A DNA stretch of 10,248 nucleotides. Origin: an uncultured Bacilli bacterium. GTDB lineage: Bacteria; Bacillota_I; Bacilli_A; RF39; UBA660. Under the pieces are notes generated by a model, which ran no database searches, was not told where the DNA came from, and saw only the letters and a list, made by a program, of their open reading frames with translations. A program made the translations under genes and the position numbers. Below, piece after piece: positions 1-7,475 of the stretch. The first letter of the stretch is position 1, and each line of letters opens with the position of its first letter. The stretch is from NCBI GenBank assembly GCA_944358665.1, contig CALVRP010000025.1:1-10248 (forward strand). Reading direction: 5' to 3'.

Positions 1-447
1 TATGATTAAATCAAGTTTTTTTCTTTTAATCATATTTATCATTTCTTCTGTATTTTTATCAATAATATTTACTTTGATATTAGGATAAAGTTCTCGAAAT
101 TTTAATATAGTATCTGAAATATAGTAAGTACCAACATGTGTAGGAACACCTATATTTAGTTCACTAATAGTATCATTTTTATATTCATTGATTATTTTTA
201 TACCTGATGCCAAAGTTGCATTGGCATTGTCAACATAATAATATAATATCTTACCAACCTCTGTAAGTGTTGTGCCGGTATATGTTCTTTCGAAAAGTTT
301 AACATCCAAAAAATCCTCAAGTTTTTTTATAGAATAACTGACACCCGGTTGTGTTGAATCAAGCTTTTTTGCAGCTTCTGAAAAACTATTAGAATTAGCC
401 GTCACATAAAAAACATGATATAAATTTAAGTCGTATAATTGTTTCAT
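1..447 (-). CDS. LysR-family transcriptional regulator, partial (C-terminus outside window)
   Basis: An open frame starts at the ATG at 447-445 and runs off the left edge, giving 149 residues without a stop. It was read directly from the minus strand. Residues about 6-65 are a typical LysR winged helix-turn-helix. They include SFSEAAKKL, then STQPGVSYSIKKLEDFL, then KLFERT and LTEVGK, which are the recognition helix and wing of the family. Residues about 90-149 begin the periplasmic-binding-protein-like effector domain (LNIGVPTHVGTYYISDTI, then the KFRELYPNIKV segment). LysR proteins usually have about 300 residues, so roughly half is visible. The protein should bind DNA as a tetramer and respond to a small ligand, but the ligand and target cannot be read from this part. 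It has its own promoter and is separated from the upstream gene by a strong hairpin, so it is probably an independent unit unrelated to the defence genes. No convincing Shine-Dalgarno sequence precedes the ATG. Confidence 0.93.
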   Translation of the reverse strand, partial: MKQLYDLNLYHVFYVTANSNSFSEAAKKLDSTQPGVSYSIKKLEDFLDVKLFERTYTGTTLTEVGKILYYYVDNANATLASGIKIINEYKNDTISELNIGVPTHVGTYYISDTILKFRELYPNIKVNIIDKNTEEMINMIKRKKLDLII

Positions 448-485
448 TATTACCAAATTCTTTCGTTAATAAAATTGTTAATTAA

Positions 486-514
486 ATTATATCACATTCT
501 TCTATTATTCGCAA
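486..514 (-). promoter_or_regulatory. Extended -10 sigma-A type promoter of the LysR gene
   Basis: On the minus strand TTGCGA (514-509) is followed after exactly 17 nt by TATAAT (491-486). The -10 box is preceded by TGA, which makes an extended -10 (TGn) element. The site lies about 40 nt upstream of the LysR ATG. The match and spacing are good; the assignment rests on sequence only. Confidence 0.7.
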
Positions 515-635
515 AAAAGTTGTATTGTTAGTTTTATATGTATCCATAATATTATTTTTATGTTATCGTGTAGTTATTGCTTTCTATTTGTTGTTTCCCA
601 AAATTTAAATATTTATCATAATTATATTAATATAA

Positions 636-668
636 AAAAATGATTTCTAAATAAAAGAAATCATTTTT
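636..668 (-). terminator. Rho-independent terminator, possibly bidirectional
   Basis: There is a perfect 13-bp stem (636-648 paired with 656-668) around a 7-nt loop. A/T runs flank the core ATGATTTCT/AGAAATCAT. Read on the minus strand it ends in a run of seven T, placed just after the small helical-protein gene. Because the arms are A/T-flanked on both sides it could also stop plus-strand transcription, though no plus-strand gene is seen here. Confidence 0.85.
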
Positions 669-722
669 ATTATAAGAATTTTTTAAGTTTTCCACAGCTT
701 TTTCTTGCATGCTTACATACTC

Positions 723-1112
723 CTAGGCAATAGAATGAACTGTTTCATCAACTGGTTTATGGTTTAAAAGTTTTCTTCCTTCTATAATTCCCATATTAGT
801 TCCTTGTAATAATAATTCAGCTATTTTAGAAGTACTTTCATCAACCAAAGTTTTCATTTCTATCCAATACCAAGTCATCACTTTATTCATGGCATTTGTT
901 TCATGAGGTTTATCTTTATCTTCACTATATTCTGGATAAAGTTTCTGTATTTTATCAGAAATAGCTTTATAACCACTATATTGATTATTTAATTCTTCTC
1001 TTAATTTTTCATCTTCGACTTTATCTAATATAAAGTGAATAGCATCTTTACCCATACAAGCACCTTTATTTAATTCATCTAAAACATTAACTTCATTTTC
1101 GTCATTATTCAT
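723..1112 (-). CDS. Conserved small helical protein of unknown function, apparently C-terminally truncated
   Basis: The 129-codon frame starts at ATG 1112-1110, behind a strong GGAGGG ribosome site (1124-1119) with 6 nt of spacing. The protein is acidic and predicted almost entirely helical, with no signal peptide or membrane segment. The pattern GACMGKDAI, then STSKIAELLLQGTNMGIIEGRKLL, resembles a short helical-bundle family of unknown function in clostridia, recalled from memory and not searched. The frame ends at TAG (725-723). Beyond the TAG the same frame continues with EYVSMQEKAVENLK, which fits the helical C-terminus expected for that family. Adding one base in the A6 run (679-684) would give KKFL and TAA (672-670), just before the terminator stem. 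The original gene therefore probably ran from 1112 to about 670 and carries a nonsense change plus a possible one-base loss. No function is assigned. Confidence 0.85.
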   Translation of the reverse strand: MNNDENEVNVLDELNKGACMGKDAIHFILDKVEDEKLREELNNQYSGYKAISDKIQKLYPEYSEDKDKPHETNAMNKVMTWYWIEMKTLVDESTSKIAELLLQGTNMGIIEGRKLLNHKPVDETVHSIA

Positions 1113-1178
1113 TTATATCCCTCCAAATATATTTTGAACGGAATATTTAAAGTTTATGCATAGCAATTTAAATTAATA

Positions 1179-1207
1179 TTTATAATTTCTACTGTAAATA
1201 ATTTCAA
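1179..1207 (-). promoter_or_regulatory. Sigma-A type promoter of the small helical-protein gene
   Basis: On the minus strand TTGAAA (1207-1202) is followed after 17 nt by TATAAA (1184-1179). The site is about 65 nt upstream of the GGAGGG/ATG of the small gene. Both boxes are one or two bases from consensus and the spacing is ideal. It implies that this gene does not depend on read-through from the defence operon. Confidence 0.6.
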
Positions 1208-1263
1208 TATATATTACTAAACAATATCTCCTTATTAGCCAGGATACATAATGAAATAGTTAA

Positions 1264-1314
1264 AAGATGATTTCTATTATAGATTTCATATATATATATA
1301 TATATCTTCATCTT
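1264..1314 (-). terminator. Weak hairpin with (TA)n core, possible terminator of the HEPN gene
   Basis: AAGATGA (1264-1270) and TCATCTT (1308-1314) are inverted copies. They enclose a self-complementary TA-dinucleotide run (about 1289-1305). On the minus strand the outer stem is followed by a short T run. It lies about 100 nt past the stop of the HEPN gene, so it could end that transcript. The stem is only 7 bp and AT-rich, hence the low confidence. The rest of the 1113-1409 gap holds the promoter of the next gene and nothing else that I recognise. Confidence 0.3.
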
Positions 1315-1409
1315 CACTTTTGACAAATCATACAATAATAAAAATATAAGACAAAAATTAACACCTCGTGGATTTGAAAACTATATTTAAATAAAGATAC
1401 AAAGAATTT

Positions 1410-2699
1410 TTAAATCGGAGCATTAATAACAAAATCCATTTCATCAATCTTTATTTCTGCCATATAATATATTTCTAAATATGCGATTTTTTTAATAAAA
1501 TTTTTTGTATCTACTTTCCATTGTGAATCTACAGTTCTGTAACGTATAATTTTTTGATTTTTAACAATAGGTAACAAATCTAAATAATACCCTTCATGGG
1601 AATAATAATTTCTTAATGATCTTAATTCTTCTTCTAACTCTTCATCTAATTGATTATCAAAGTATTGACTCTTTAAGTATTGATGTTTGTTTATTAGTTG
1701 AAGCATAAAAATCGGATTTTTTCCTTTGCCTAGTTTTTGATTTTTTATTTTTGCAATCAGTTCTAACATTCTATAATATTCTAGAAATTCTATTTCTACC
1801 GACGGTTTATTTCTATAAAAATCTAAAAATGGTAAAAAGGCATTAATTTCTTCATTAGTTATATTCAAAAATAAATTTAATAAATTAATAAAAATTAAGT
1901 TCTCTTTTTTTGAGTTAAAGGATGGTAGTGTTAGTACTTTTTCATTATGCCTACTATCTAAATCAAAATAGATAAATATATTTTTCTTTGTATCTACAAA
2001 TTCTAATTTATTACTTACATTATTAGTAAAAATTAGCATATAAAGCACTGTATCAATTCTTCTTTTTATTTTATATGCAAAATCAAAATTAACGAAATGT
2101 TTAAATTCTAACCTTAAATAATTTGTCGGCACAACATTAATATTTCTAGTAAAATTAGTAGAATTAAAAGAGTTGATTAAAAAAACTTTTACTTCATTAT
2201 TATCAATTATTATGTTACCAAGCAGAATATCTTTTTTCCTATTTGCTTCTATACTTATATATTTAGATTTTGGAATAATTTTTCTTTTCACTGATACAGA
2301 AGGATTATTAAAAATATAATTTAAATCATTCTGATAATAATACATTTTTTTTATTTTTGTTTTTTTTGTAAAATGAACGATTTCTTTTTCTGGCTGTGTA
2401 GCACCTGCCACATACTTGGTTGCATAAAGTGTAGAATATGAAATAGCTCTATATGTACTACCCTTATAAAATGCATTCAGTAAGGTAAAAGTATTCAGTT
2501 TGCTATCTACTACATATAACATTTTTGATTCAATTAATTTTCCTCGCTTTGTAGTTAGATTAAAAACAGTAGCTTCTTCTATGTTATTAACCTTAAGCTC
2601 AATACCGGTTTCACTTTTATCTAAGATTGTGTCCCAACATTGATTTAAAGTTTCTCTTGTAAATGGTTTATTATAACTAAAACTAAAATCACTGCGCAT
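1410..2699 (-). CDS. HEPN-domain protein, ApeA-like putative RNase/abortive-infection effector
   Basis: This is a 429-residue soluble protein starting at ATG 2699-2697, behind AGGTGAT with about 8 nt of spacing. Residues about 1-270 are rich in beta-strand patterns and charged loops and look like the variable sensor-type N-terminus of ApeA-like HEPN proteins. Residues about 300-415 are helical (EIEFLEYYRMLELIAKI, then EELEEELRSLRNYYSHEG). They carry R363-N-Y-Y-S-H368, the R-x4-H signature of HEPN ribonucleases. HEPN domains with this motif are established metal-independent RNases in toxins and phage-defence proteins such as ApeA and RnlA. The gene follows the DUF6119 gene by 21 nt and clearly shares its transcript. 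I infer an RNA-cutting effector triggered by infection and perhaps sensed or restrained by the neighbour. The HEPN call is firm; the ApeA-like label is an impression from architecture and was not searched. Confidence 0.78.
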   Translation of the reverse strand: MRSDFSFSYNKPFTRETLNQCWDTILDKSETGIELKVNNIEEATVFNLTTKRGKLIESKMLYVVDSKLNTFTLLNAFYKGSTYRAISYSTLYATKYVAGATQPEKEIVHFTKKTKIKKMYYYQNDLNYIFNNPSVSVKRKIIPKSKYISIEANRKKDILLGNIIIDNNEVKVFLINSFNSTNFTRNINVVPTNYLRLEFKHFVNFDFAYKIKRRIDTVLYMLIFTNNVSNKLEFVDTKKNIFIYFDLDSRHNEKVLTLPSFNSKKENLIFINLLNLFLNITNEEINAFLPFLDFYRNKPSVEIEFLEYYRMLELIAKIKNQKLGKGKNPIFMLQLINKHQYLKSQYFDNQLDEELEEELRSLRNYYSHEGYYLDLLPIVKNQKIIRYRTVDSQWKVDTKNFIKKIAYLEIYYMAEIKIDEMDFVINAPI

Positions 2700-2720
2700 A
2701 TTAATTCATCACCTGCATTC

Positions 2721-4277
2721 TTACTTTTTATTATATATGTTTTTAATTTCAACATCATATCCTTTTCTTTTCAGCCCTTCAATCGCATATTGAATCGAAA
2801 CTTTACTAAAAAAGGGGATTTTGGGCCTATCATCATTACTATTTGTAATAATTGCTAAAACTATAGTATAATCACTGGAAATAAAGTCAATTGGAAAAAT
2901 GGTTCTCCGCATTTTTTTATTAACTTCATTTCTAAAATTTATATCTAATAAAATTTCTCCTGACACAGCGGCTTGATTAAACAAATGGCTTAAATAGCTA
3001 GAACCCCCATTTTTCTTAACATGGATAAGTTCTTTATTATCGGTTAATACATCACACACTTCTATTGAACTTCTTCCCATTCCAGTCATCCTTACTGTTT
3101 CTTTGTCCATAAGTATTGAGTTTGCAAGATAATTATTTAATTCTTCATTATATTTATCCTCACGTTCATTATTAGCAACCGGAAAATCAATATTAGATAA
3201 TGAAATTTTACTATAATATTCGTTTGTTGAAGTTACAAAACTTTTATTTACCTTATACCACTTACCAAAATTAAGACAATAGGCATCATCTTTATACTCT
3301 ATCTCTGCTATAATACAATTATAAATTTTCCATTTGTAAAGTGTCTCAATACTATCTAAAGACATTGCATATACTTGCCTATTTTTTAAAGAGTCTATAT
3401 TAGGAATAATTTCATTCGGAAATAGCTCAACTACATTTTTTATTTCAATATCATCGTAGCCTGTTTTTGTCTTTCTATATCGAAAGTCTAAAATATTTTC
3501 CCATTCTATAACTTCTGGAACTGCAGTCCATACTTTTGAAAAATCATGTTCATTTATAATTTTTAACAATTCTTGGTCCAATTCAACTTTAAGTAACTTT
3601 TCTTTTACCTCTTTTATATTGTCCAACCATGCAAAATCTTTTTTATACTTATCACTTTTATATCTATAATAGCATTCAACTAAAAAATCATTTACATTGT
3701 TTATATTTACAGGCACAGAAACGCTTAATAAGTCTCCACCAGTTATTGTATTTTTATTAAATAAATCTTCTTCACTTTTTGCTGTTGCCTTTCTTAAAAA
3801 ATCACTATATATATCAAATCCAAATTCACTTATATCAGTTTTCTTAGGTGTCTGCTCGTTTTTTGTTCGATGATCTCCACCATAATTTGAAATATTTAGT
3901 TGCCTAAATCCATCTTTAGATACACTATTTAACAATACTTTTATACCAAATTGTTCTTCAATAACATCATCATTTAATAAATACTTTCCATTTCCGAAAG
4001 GTAATGCAAATACTTTTTCTTCTCCATCTATTGTTAGTCGGTGCAATGAAATAACCTTTGCATTTGCATTACTTATGCCCACATCAGTTGTTATATTAAA
4101 ATATGTACTTAGCCATACTGGAATTCTTTTTTGTGTTGGATAATAATAAGTAATTGACTTATCACCTTTACTTAATATTTTGTCATATGCATAATCTTTT
4201 AAGATTTTATCATATTCTATATCATCTTTAATTAAATATATTGTTATTTTGTTAGATTTTTTCTTTTTACTACTCAT
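2721..4277 (-). CDS. DUF6119 (TIGR04141, sporadically distributed) family protein, likely defence component
   Basis: This is a 518-residue protein starting at ATG 4277-4275, behind AGGAAGTG with about 8 nt of spacing. After a lysine-rich start it has KITIYLIKD, then KVFALPFGNGKYLL at 89-101. It also has the conserved C-terminal core: MGRSSIEVCDVLT (400-412), ELIHVKKNGGSSYLSHLF (416-433), a VSGEILL segment, and PFFSKVSIQYAIEGLKRKGYDV near the end. I recognise this pattern as the family named DUF6119 or 'sporadically distributed protein, TIGR04141'. That title itself suggests horizontal spread. The biochemical role is not established to my knowledge. E406, D409, E416, H419 and K421 form a compact acidic-plus-lysine cluster that resembles a diverged PD-(D/E)xK nuclease core, which is inference only. 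Its position between a type I restriction operon and a HEPN RNase gene supports a role in defence against foreign DNA. Confidence 0.85.
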   Translation of the reverse strand: MSSKKKKSNKITIYLIKDDIEYDKILKDYAYDKILSKGDKSITYYYPTQKRIPVWLSTYFNITTDVGISNANAKVISLHRLTIDGEEKVFALPFGNGKYLLNDDVIEEQFGIKVLLNSVSKDGFRQLNISNYGGDHRTKNEQTPKKTDISEFGFDIYSDFLRKATAKSEEDLFNKNTITGGDLLSVSVPVNINNVNDFLVECYYRYKSDKYKKDFAWLDNIKEVKEKLLKVELDQELLKIINEHDFSKVWTAVPEVIEWENILDFRYRKTKTGYDDIEIKNVVELFPNEIIPNIDSLKNRQVYAMSLDSIETLYKWKIYNCIIAEIEYKDDAYCLNFGKWYKVNKSFVTSTNEYYSKISLSNIDFPVANNEREDKYNEELNNYLANSILMDKETVRMTGMGRSSIEVCDVLTDNKELIHVKKNGGSSYLSHLFNQAAVSGEILLDINFRNEVNKKMRRTIFPIDFISSDYTIVLAIITNSNDDRPKIPFFSKVSIQYAIEGLKRKGYDVEIKNIYNKK

Positions 4278-4299
4278 TTATAATTTCACTTCCTAAAAC

Positions 4300-4340
4300 A
4301 AAAAAGCGTAGCACAAAACTATAAAGCCTGTACTAGCGCT
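4300..4340 (-). terminator. Hairpin plus T-run: hsdR terminator or leader attenuator of the DUF6119 gene
   Basis: On the minus strand AGCGCTAGTACA (4340-4329) pairs with TGTGCTACGCT (4315-4305), with one bulged C and one G-T pair. The loop is 13 nt. A run of six T (4305-4300) follows. The structure is directional: in plus orientation no T-run follows. It sits about 65 nt past the hsdR stop and just upstream of the DUF6119 ribosome site. It also lies downstream of a promoter-like TATAAT, so it could act either as the end of the restriction operon or as an attenuator in the next leader. Confidence 0.6.
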
Positions 4341-4352
4341 TTCACTAATTAT

Positions 4353-4381
4353 ATTATATCAAAGATTACTAATATTTTAAA
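4353..4381 (-). promoter_or_regulatory. Probable promoter of the DUF6119-HEPN unit
   Basis: On the minus strand a perfect TATAAT (4358-4353) lies 17 nt after TTTAAA (4381-4376), a weak -35 box. It is about 75 nt upstream of the DUF6119 ATG. If used, transcription would start near 4346, directly in front of the terminator-like hairpin at 4340-4300. This suggests the two-gene unit has separate expression from the restriction operon. Confidence 0.5.
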
Positions 4382-4406
4382 GATAAATTATGTAAAACTT
4401 ATAGGT

Positions 4407-7400
4407 TTACCATTTATCATTAGTAATGCTGAAAAATTTATCAAATAGTTCTATTATTTTATCAATAACTTTGTTCTTTTTCTTTTGTCTGTTATTATCT
4501 TTAGAAAACATAGACATTGGCGGTAAAATATCAGATATTTCAGTTCCATTTGTATCCACTTTACCTTGTTCAAAAGATTTTTTAACAAAGTTATATGTTC
4601 TTTCTTTATTTAAATTTTCTTCTCTTATAATTTTATCTAGTTCTTCTTTCTTTTTACTATTCATAAAATCTTCAAAGTCAGAATAAACATCTGAACTAGC
4701 ATCTAATGAATCAATAAATGCTAAAATTAAATCTTTTTTATTCCGTAAATCCGGACTTGCCATAATTGCTTTATTAATGGTAACAAGGACTTCTTTATCT
4801 TCTTTATTACTATCATGATATTTTTTTACTAAAGCCAAAATATAGTCAATATTTACTTCTATAGATTTAACTAATTCCATTTCAAAGACAATATCATCAG
4901 TAATATCTTTTTTATCATGTTTAACCTTTTCTCTAAAGTTCTTATATAAATCAAGGTAAATGCCTTGATAATCTTGTTTATCTCTATCACTTAATAATTC
5001 TTCATCTTTAAATTGATCAAATGACGATAAAATATTGGTTACTTTTAAAATTTGACCATATAGTTTTATATATTCCTTTTGTGCTTGTTCCCCTATTGGT
5101 AATTCTCCTGGAGTAAATAAAGATTTCATCTTTTGAACTAATGATGCATAGCCTTCAAATGTTTTTCCTTTTTCTTCTTCATAGCCATAAAAATAATCTT
5201 TATATGGTTTTAATAAAACTACTCCTCTAGCATTTTCATCACCGAATTTAGCTAAAGCTTCATTTAATCTATCTTCTAAATTCCTAAATGATACTATATT
5301 TCCATAAGTTTTAACACTATTTAAGATTCTGTTAGTTCTTGAAAATGCTTGAATTAAGCCATGCCATTTTAAGTTTTTATCTACCCACAGTGTATTTAAT
5401 GTTTTAGCATCAAAACCAGTTAAGAACATATTAACAACTATTAAGATGTCTATTTCTCTATTTTTCATTCTTAAAGAAACATCTCGATAATAATTTTGAA
5501 ATTTATCTGATGATGTATCATAAGATGTTCCAAACATTTTGTTATAATCTTTAATAGCGTTATCTAAGAATTTTCGATCATCAGTACTTAAGGCTTCAGT
5601 TGTTTCTGAATTTTCATCAATTATTCCATCTTCACCATTAACGCCATATGAATAAATTAAAGCTACTTTTAAATTAGTGTTTAACTGTTCTTGTTGCTCT
5701 TTAAATTCTTCATAATACTCTTTTGCCATTTTTATATTTGCAACTGCAAAAATAGAATTAAAGCCATTTATATTTTTTTTAGTTTTATTTTCTTTAGTAT
5801 CTCTTTTTTTAGCTACAGCAACGACATTATCTAAGGTTGAATAAACATAAGATTCATTTGTTTTAGTTTTGGTACTAAAGTGTTTAATTATATAATCAGT
5901 TATCGCAGATATTCTAAATTTATTATAAAAGGCTTTTTCTTCATCTATTGAATAAACTTTTTCATCTTTAACATCATCTTTTAAATCTACTTTTCCAACA
6001 TATTCATATCTAAATGGTAAAACATTTTTATCAGCAATCGCATTAACAATAGTATAAGTATGTAATCTATCACCAAAAATTTGCTCAGTAGTTTCAGAAA
6101 TACCATTGATATTTCTCGCATTTTCTGGGAAAATTGGGGTTCCAGTAAAGCCAAAAATATAATACTTTTTAAATTTCTTTATAATTCTTTTATGCATTTC
6201 TCCAAATTGTGATCTGTGACATTCATCAAAAATAAAGACAACGGGTTTATCCAAAACTTTTGAATCTGTATTTTTCTTAATAAACCCTGATAATTTTTGA
6301 ATAGTTGTAATAATTATTTTAGCATTGGGATCATTTAATTGTTGTTCTAATACTTTTGTGCTTGAATTACTATTTGCACATCCTTCTTTAAATCTATCAT
6401 ATTCTTTCATTGTTTGATAATCTAAGTCTTTTCTATCAACAACAAATAACACCTTATCTATAAATTCTAACTTACTAGCTAAAATAGAAGTTTTAAAAGA
6501 TGTTAATGTTTTACCAGAACCAGTAGTGTGCCAAATATATCCACGAGATTTAATAGTTCCATAAAATTTATTGTTATAAGATATATTAATTTTATTTAAT
6601 ATTTTTTCAGTAGCAACAATTTGATAAGGTCTCATAACAAGTAAATCTTCTTCTGATGTAAATACACAATATTTAGTTAATATATTTAATAAAGTATGTT
6701 TGGTTAAAAATGTTTTAGCAAAATCAATTAAATCAGTAATAGAGTTATTCTTTTGATCAGCCCAAAATGAAGTAAATTCAAATGAATTAGATTTTTGTTT
6801 GATTTTATTATTAATATGAAATTCTCTAGTAGTATTAGAATAATACTTAGTTAGTGTTCCATTACTAATAATAAATATTTGAACAAATTCATATAAGCCA
6901 CTGCTGGCCCAAAAAGAATCTCTTTTATATCTTTCAATTTGATTAAAGGCTTCTCTTAAATCAATTCCTCTTCTTTTAAGTTCACAATGTACTAAAGGAA
7001 GACCATTGATTAAAATAGTTACATCATATCTATTATCATAAGTGCCATCATTATTTATATATTGATTAATAACTTGGACACTATTATTATGAATATTATT
7101 TTTATCAATTAAGTATATGTTTTTTAAACTTCCATCATCTAAAGTTATTGACTGAATGTAATCTTCTTGAATTAATCTTGCCTTTTCAATAATATGATTG
7201 TTTTTATTGGCAATTACATTACTAAAAAATGCGTCCCATTCACCATCAGTAAAGTGATAATTATTAAGTTTTTCTCATTGTTTTCTTAAGTTAGTGATAA
7301 ACTCAGTTTCACTATTAACAGTTATATATTCATAACCTTGTTCTATTAAAATTTTAATTAATTCTTTTTCTAATTCATCTTCACTCTGATAAAATGATTC

Positions 7401-7475
7401 TCTTTTATTTAGTCCTTTATATTCTGTTAATACTGTGGAATTATCATTTTCACTCATCATACTTAAATTAGTCAT
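4407..7475 (-). pseudogene. hsdR: Type I restriction enzyme subunit R (EcoR124I-like), interrupted by in-frame TGA
   Basis: The full frame is 1023 codons from ATG 7475-7473 to TAA 4409-4407, with one internal stop, TGA at 7277-7275 (codon 67). This length is close to the roughly 1040 residues of EcoR124I HsdR. The start has GAGGAG 10 nt upstream and overlaps the hsdS stop. The N-terminal nuclease domain keeps RYDVTILINGLPLVHCELK, giving D151, E165 and K167, the same positions I recall for the EcoR124I catalytic triad. The motor domains follow: LLVMRPYQ (Q-tip), TTGSGKT (317-323, Walker A), DECH (417-420), FGFTGTP, LTGFDAKTLNTL and QAFSRTNR. The C-terminal helical part matches the family to ENLNKERTYNFVKKSF. 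The codon lost is normally Leu (LRKQ-Leu-EKLN), so TTA to TGA is the simplest change. No in-frame ATG follows until codon 281, after the nuclease. As read, translation gives a 66-residue stub and no restriction activity. Confidence 0.9.

Noticed and set aside
448..722. Possible small gene or RNA between the LysR gene and the small helical gene
   Set aside because: Apart from the LysR promoter, the terminator and the leftover tail of the helical gene, I see no frame with a ribosome site and no recognisable RNA fold.
1320..1348. Perfect TTGACA on the plus strand, followed 17 nt later by AATATA
   Set aside because: The -10 box is poor, and no plus-strand gene follows: the next 1.3 kb is the minus-strand HEPN gene. 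It is probably a chance match in AT-rich DNA.
4407..6635. A separate 742-residue helicase gene distinct from the short frame at 7275-7475
   Set aside because: The sequence between 6636 and 7274 is open in the same frame and encodes the HsdR nuclease domain, so these are pieces of one hsdR gene and not two genes.
7275..7277. UGA read as Trp under a Mollicute-type genetic code
   Set aside because: All of about 25 Trp codons in the window are TGG, the genes are otherwise full length under the standard code, and the family residue at this site is Leu. It was kept only as part of the suppression question.
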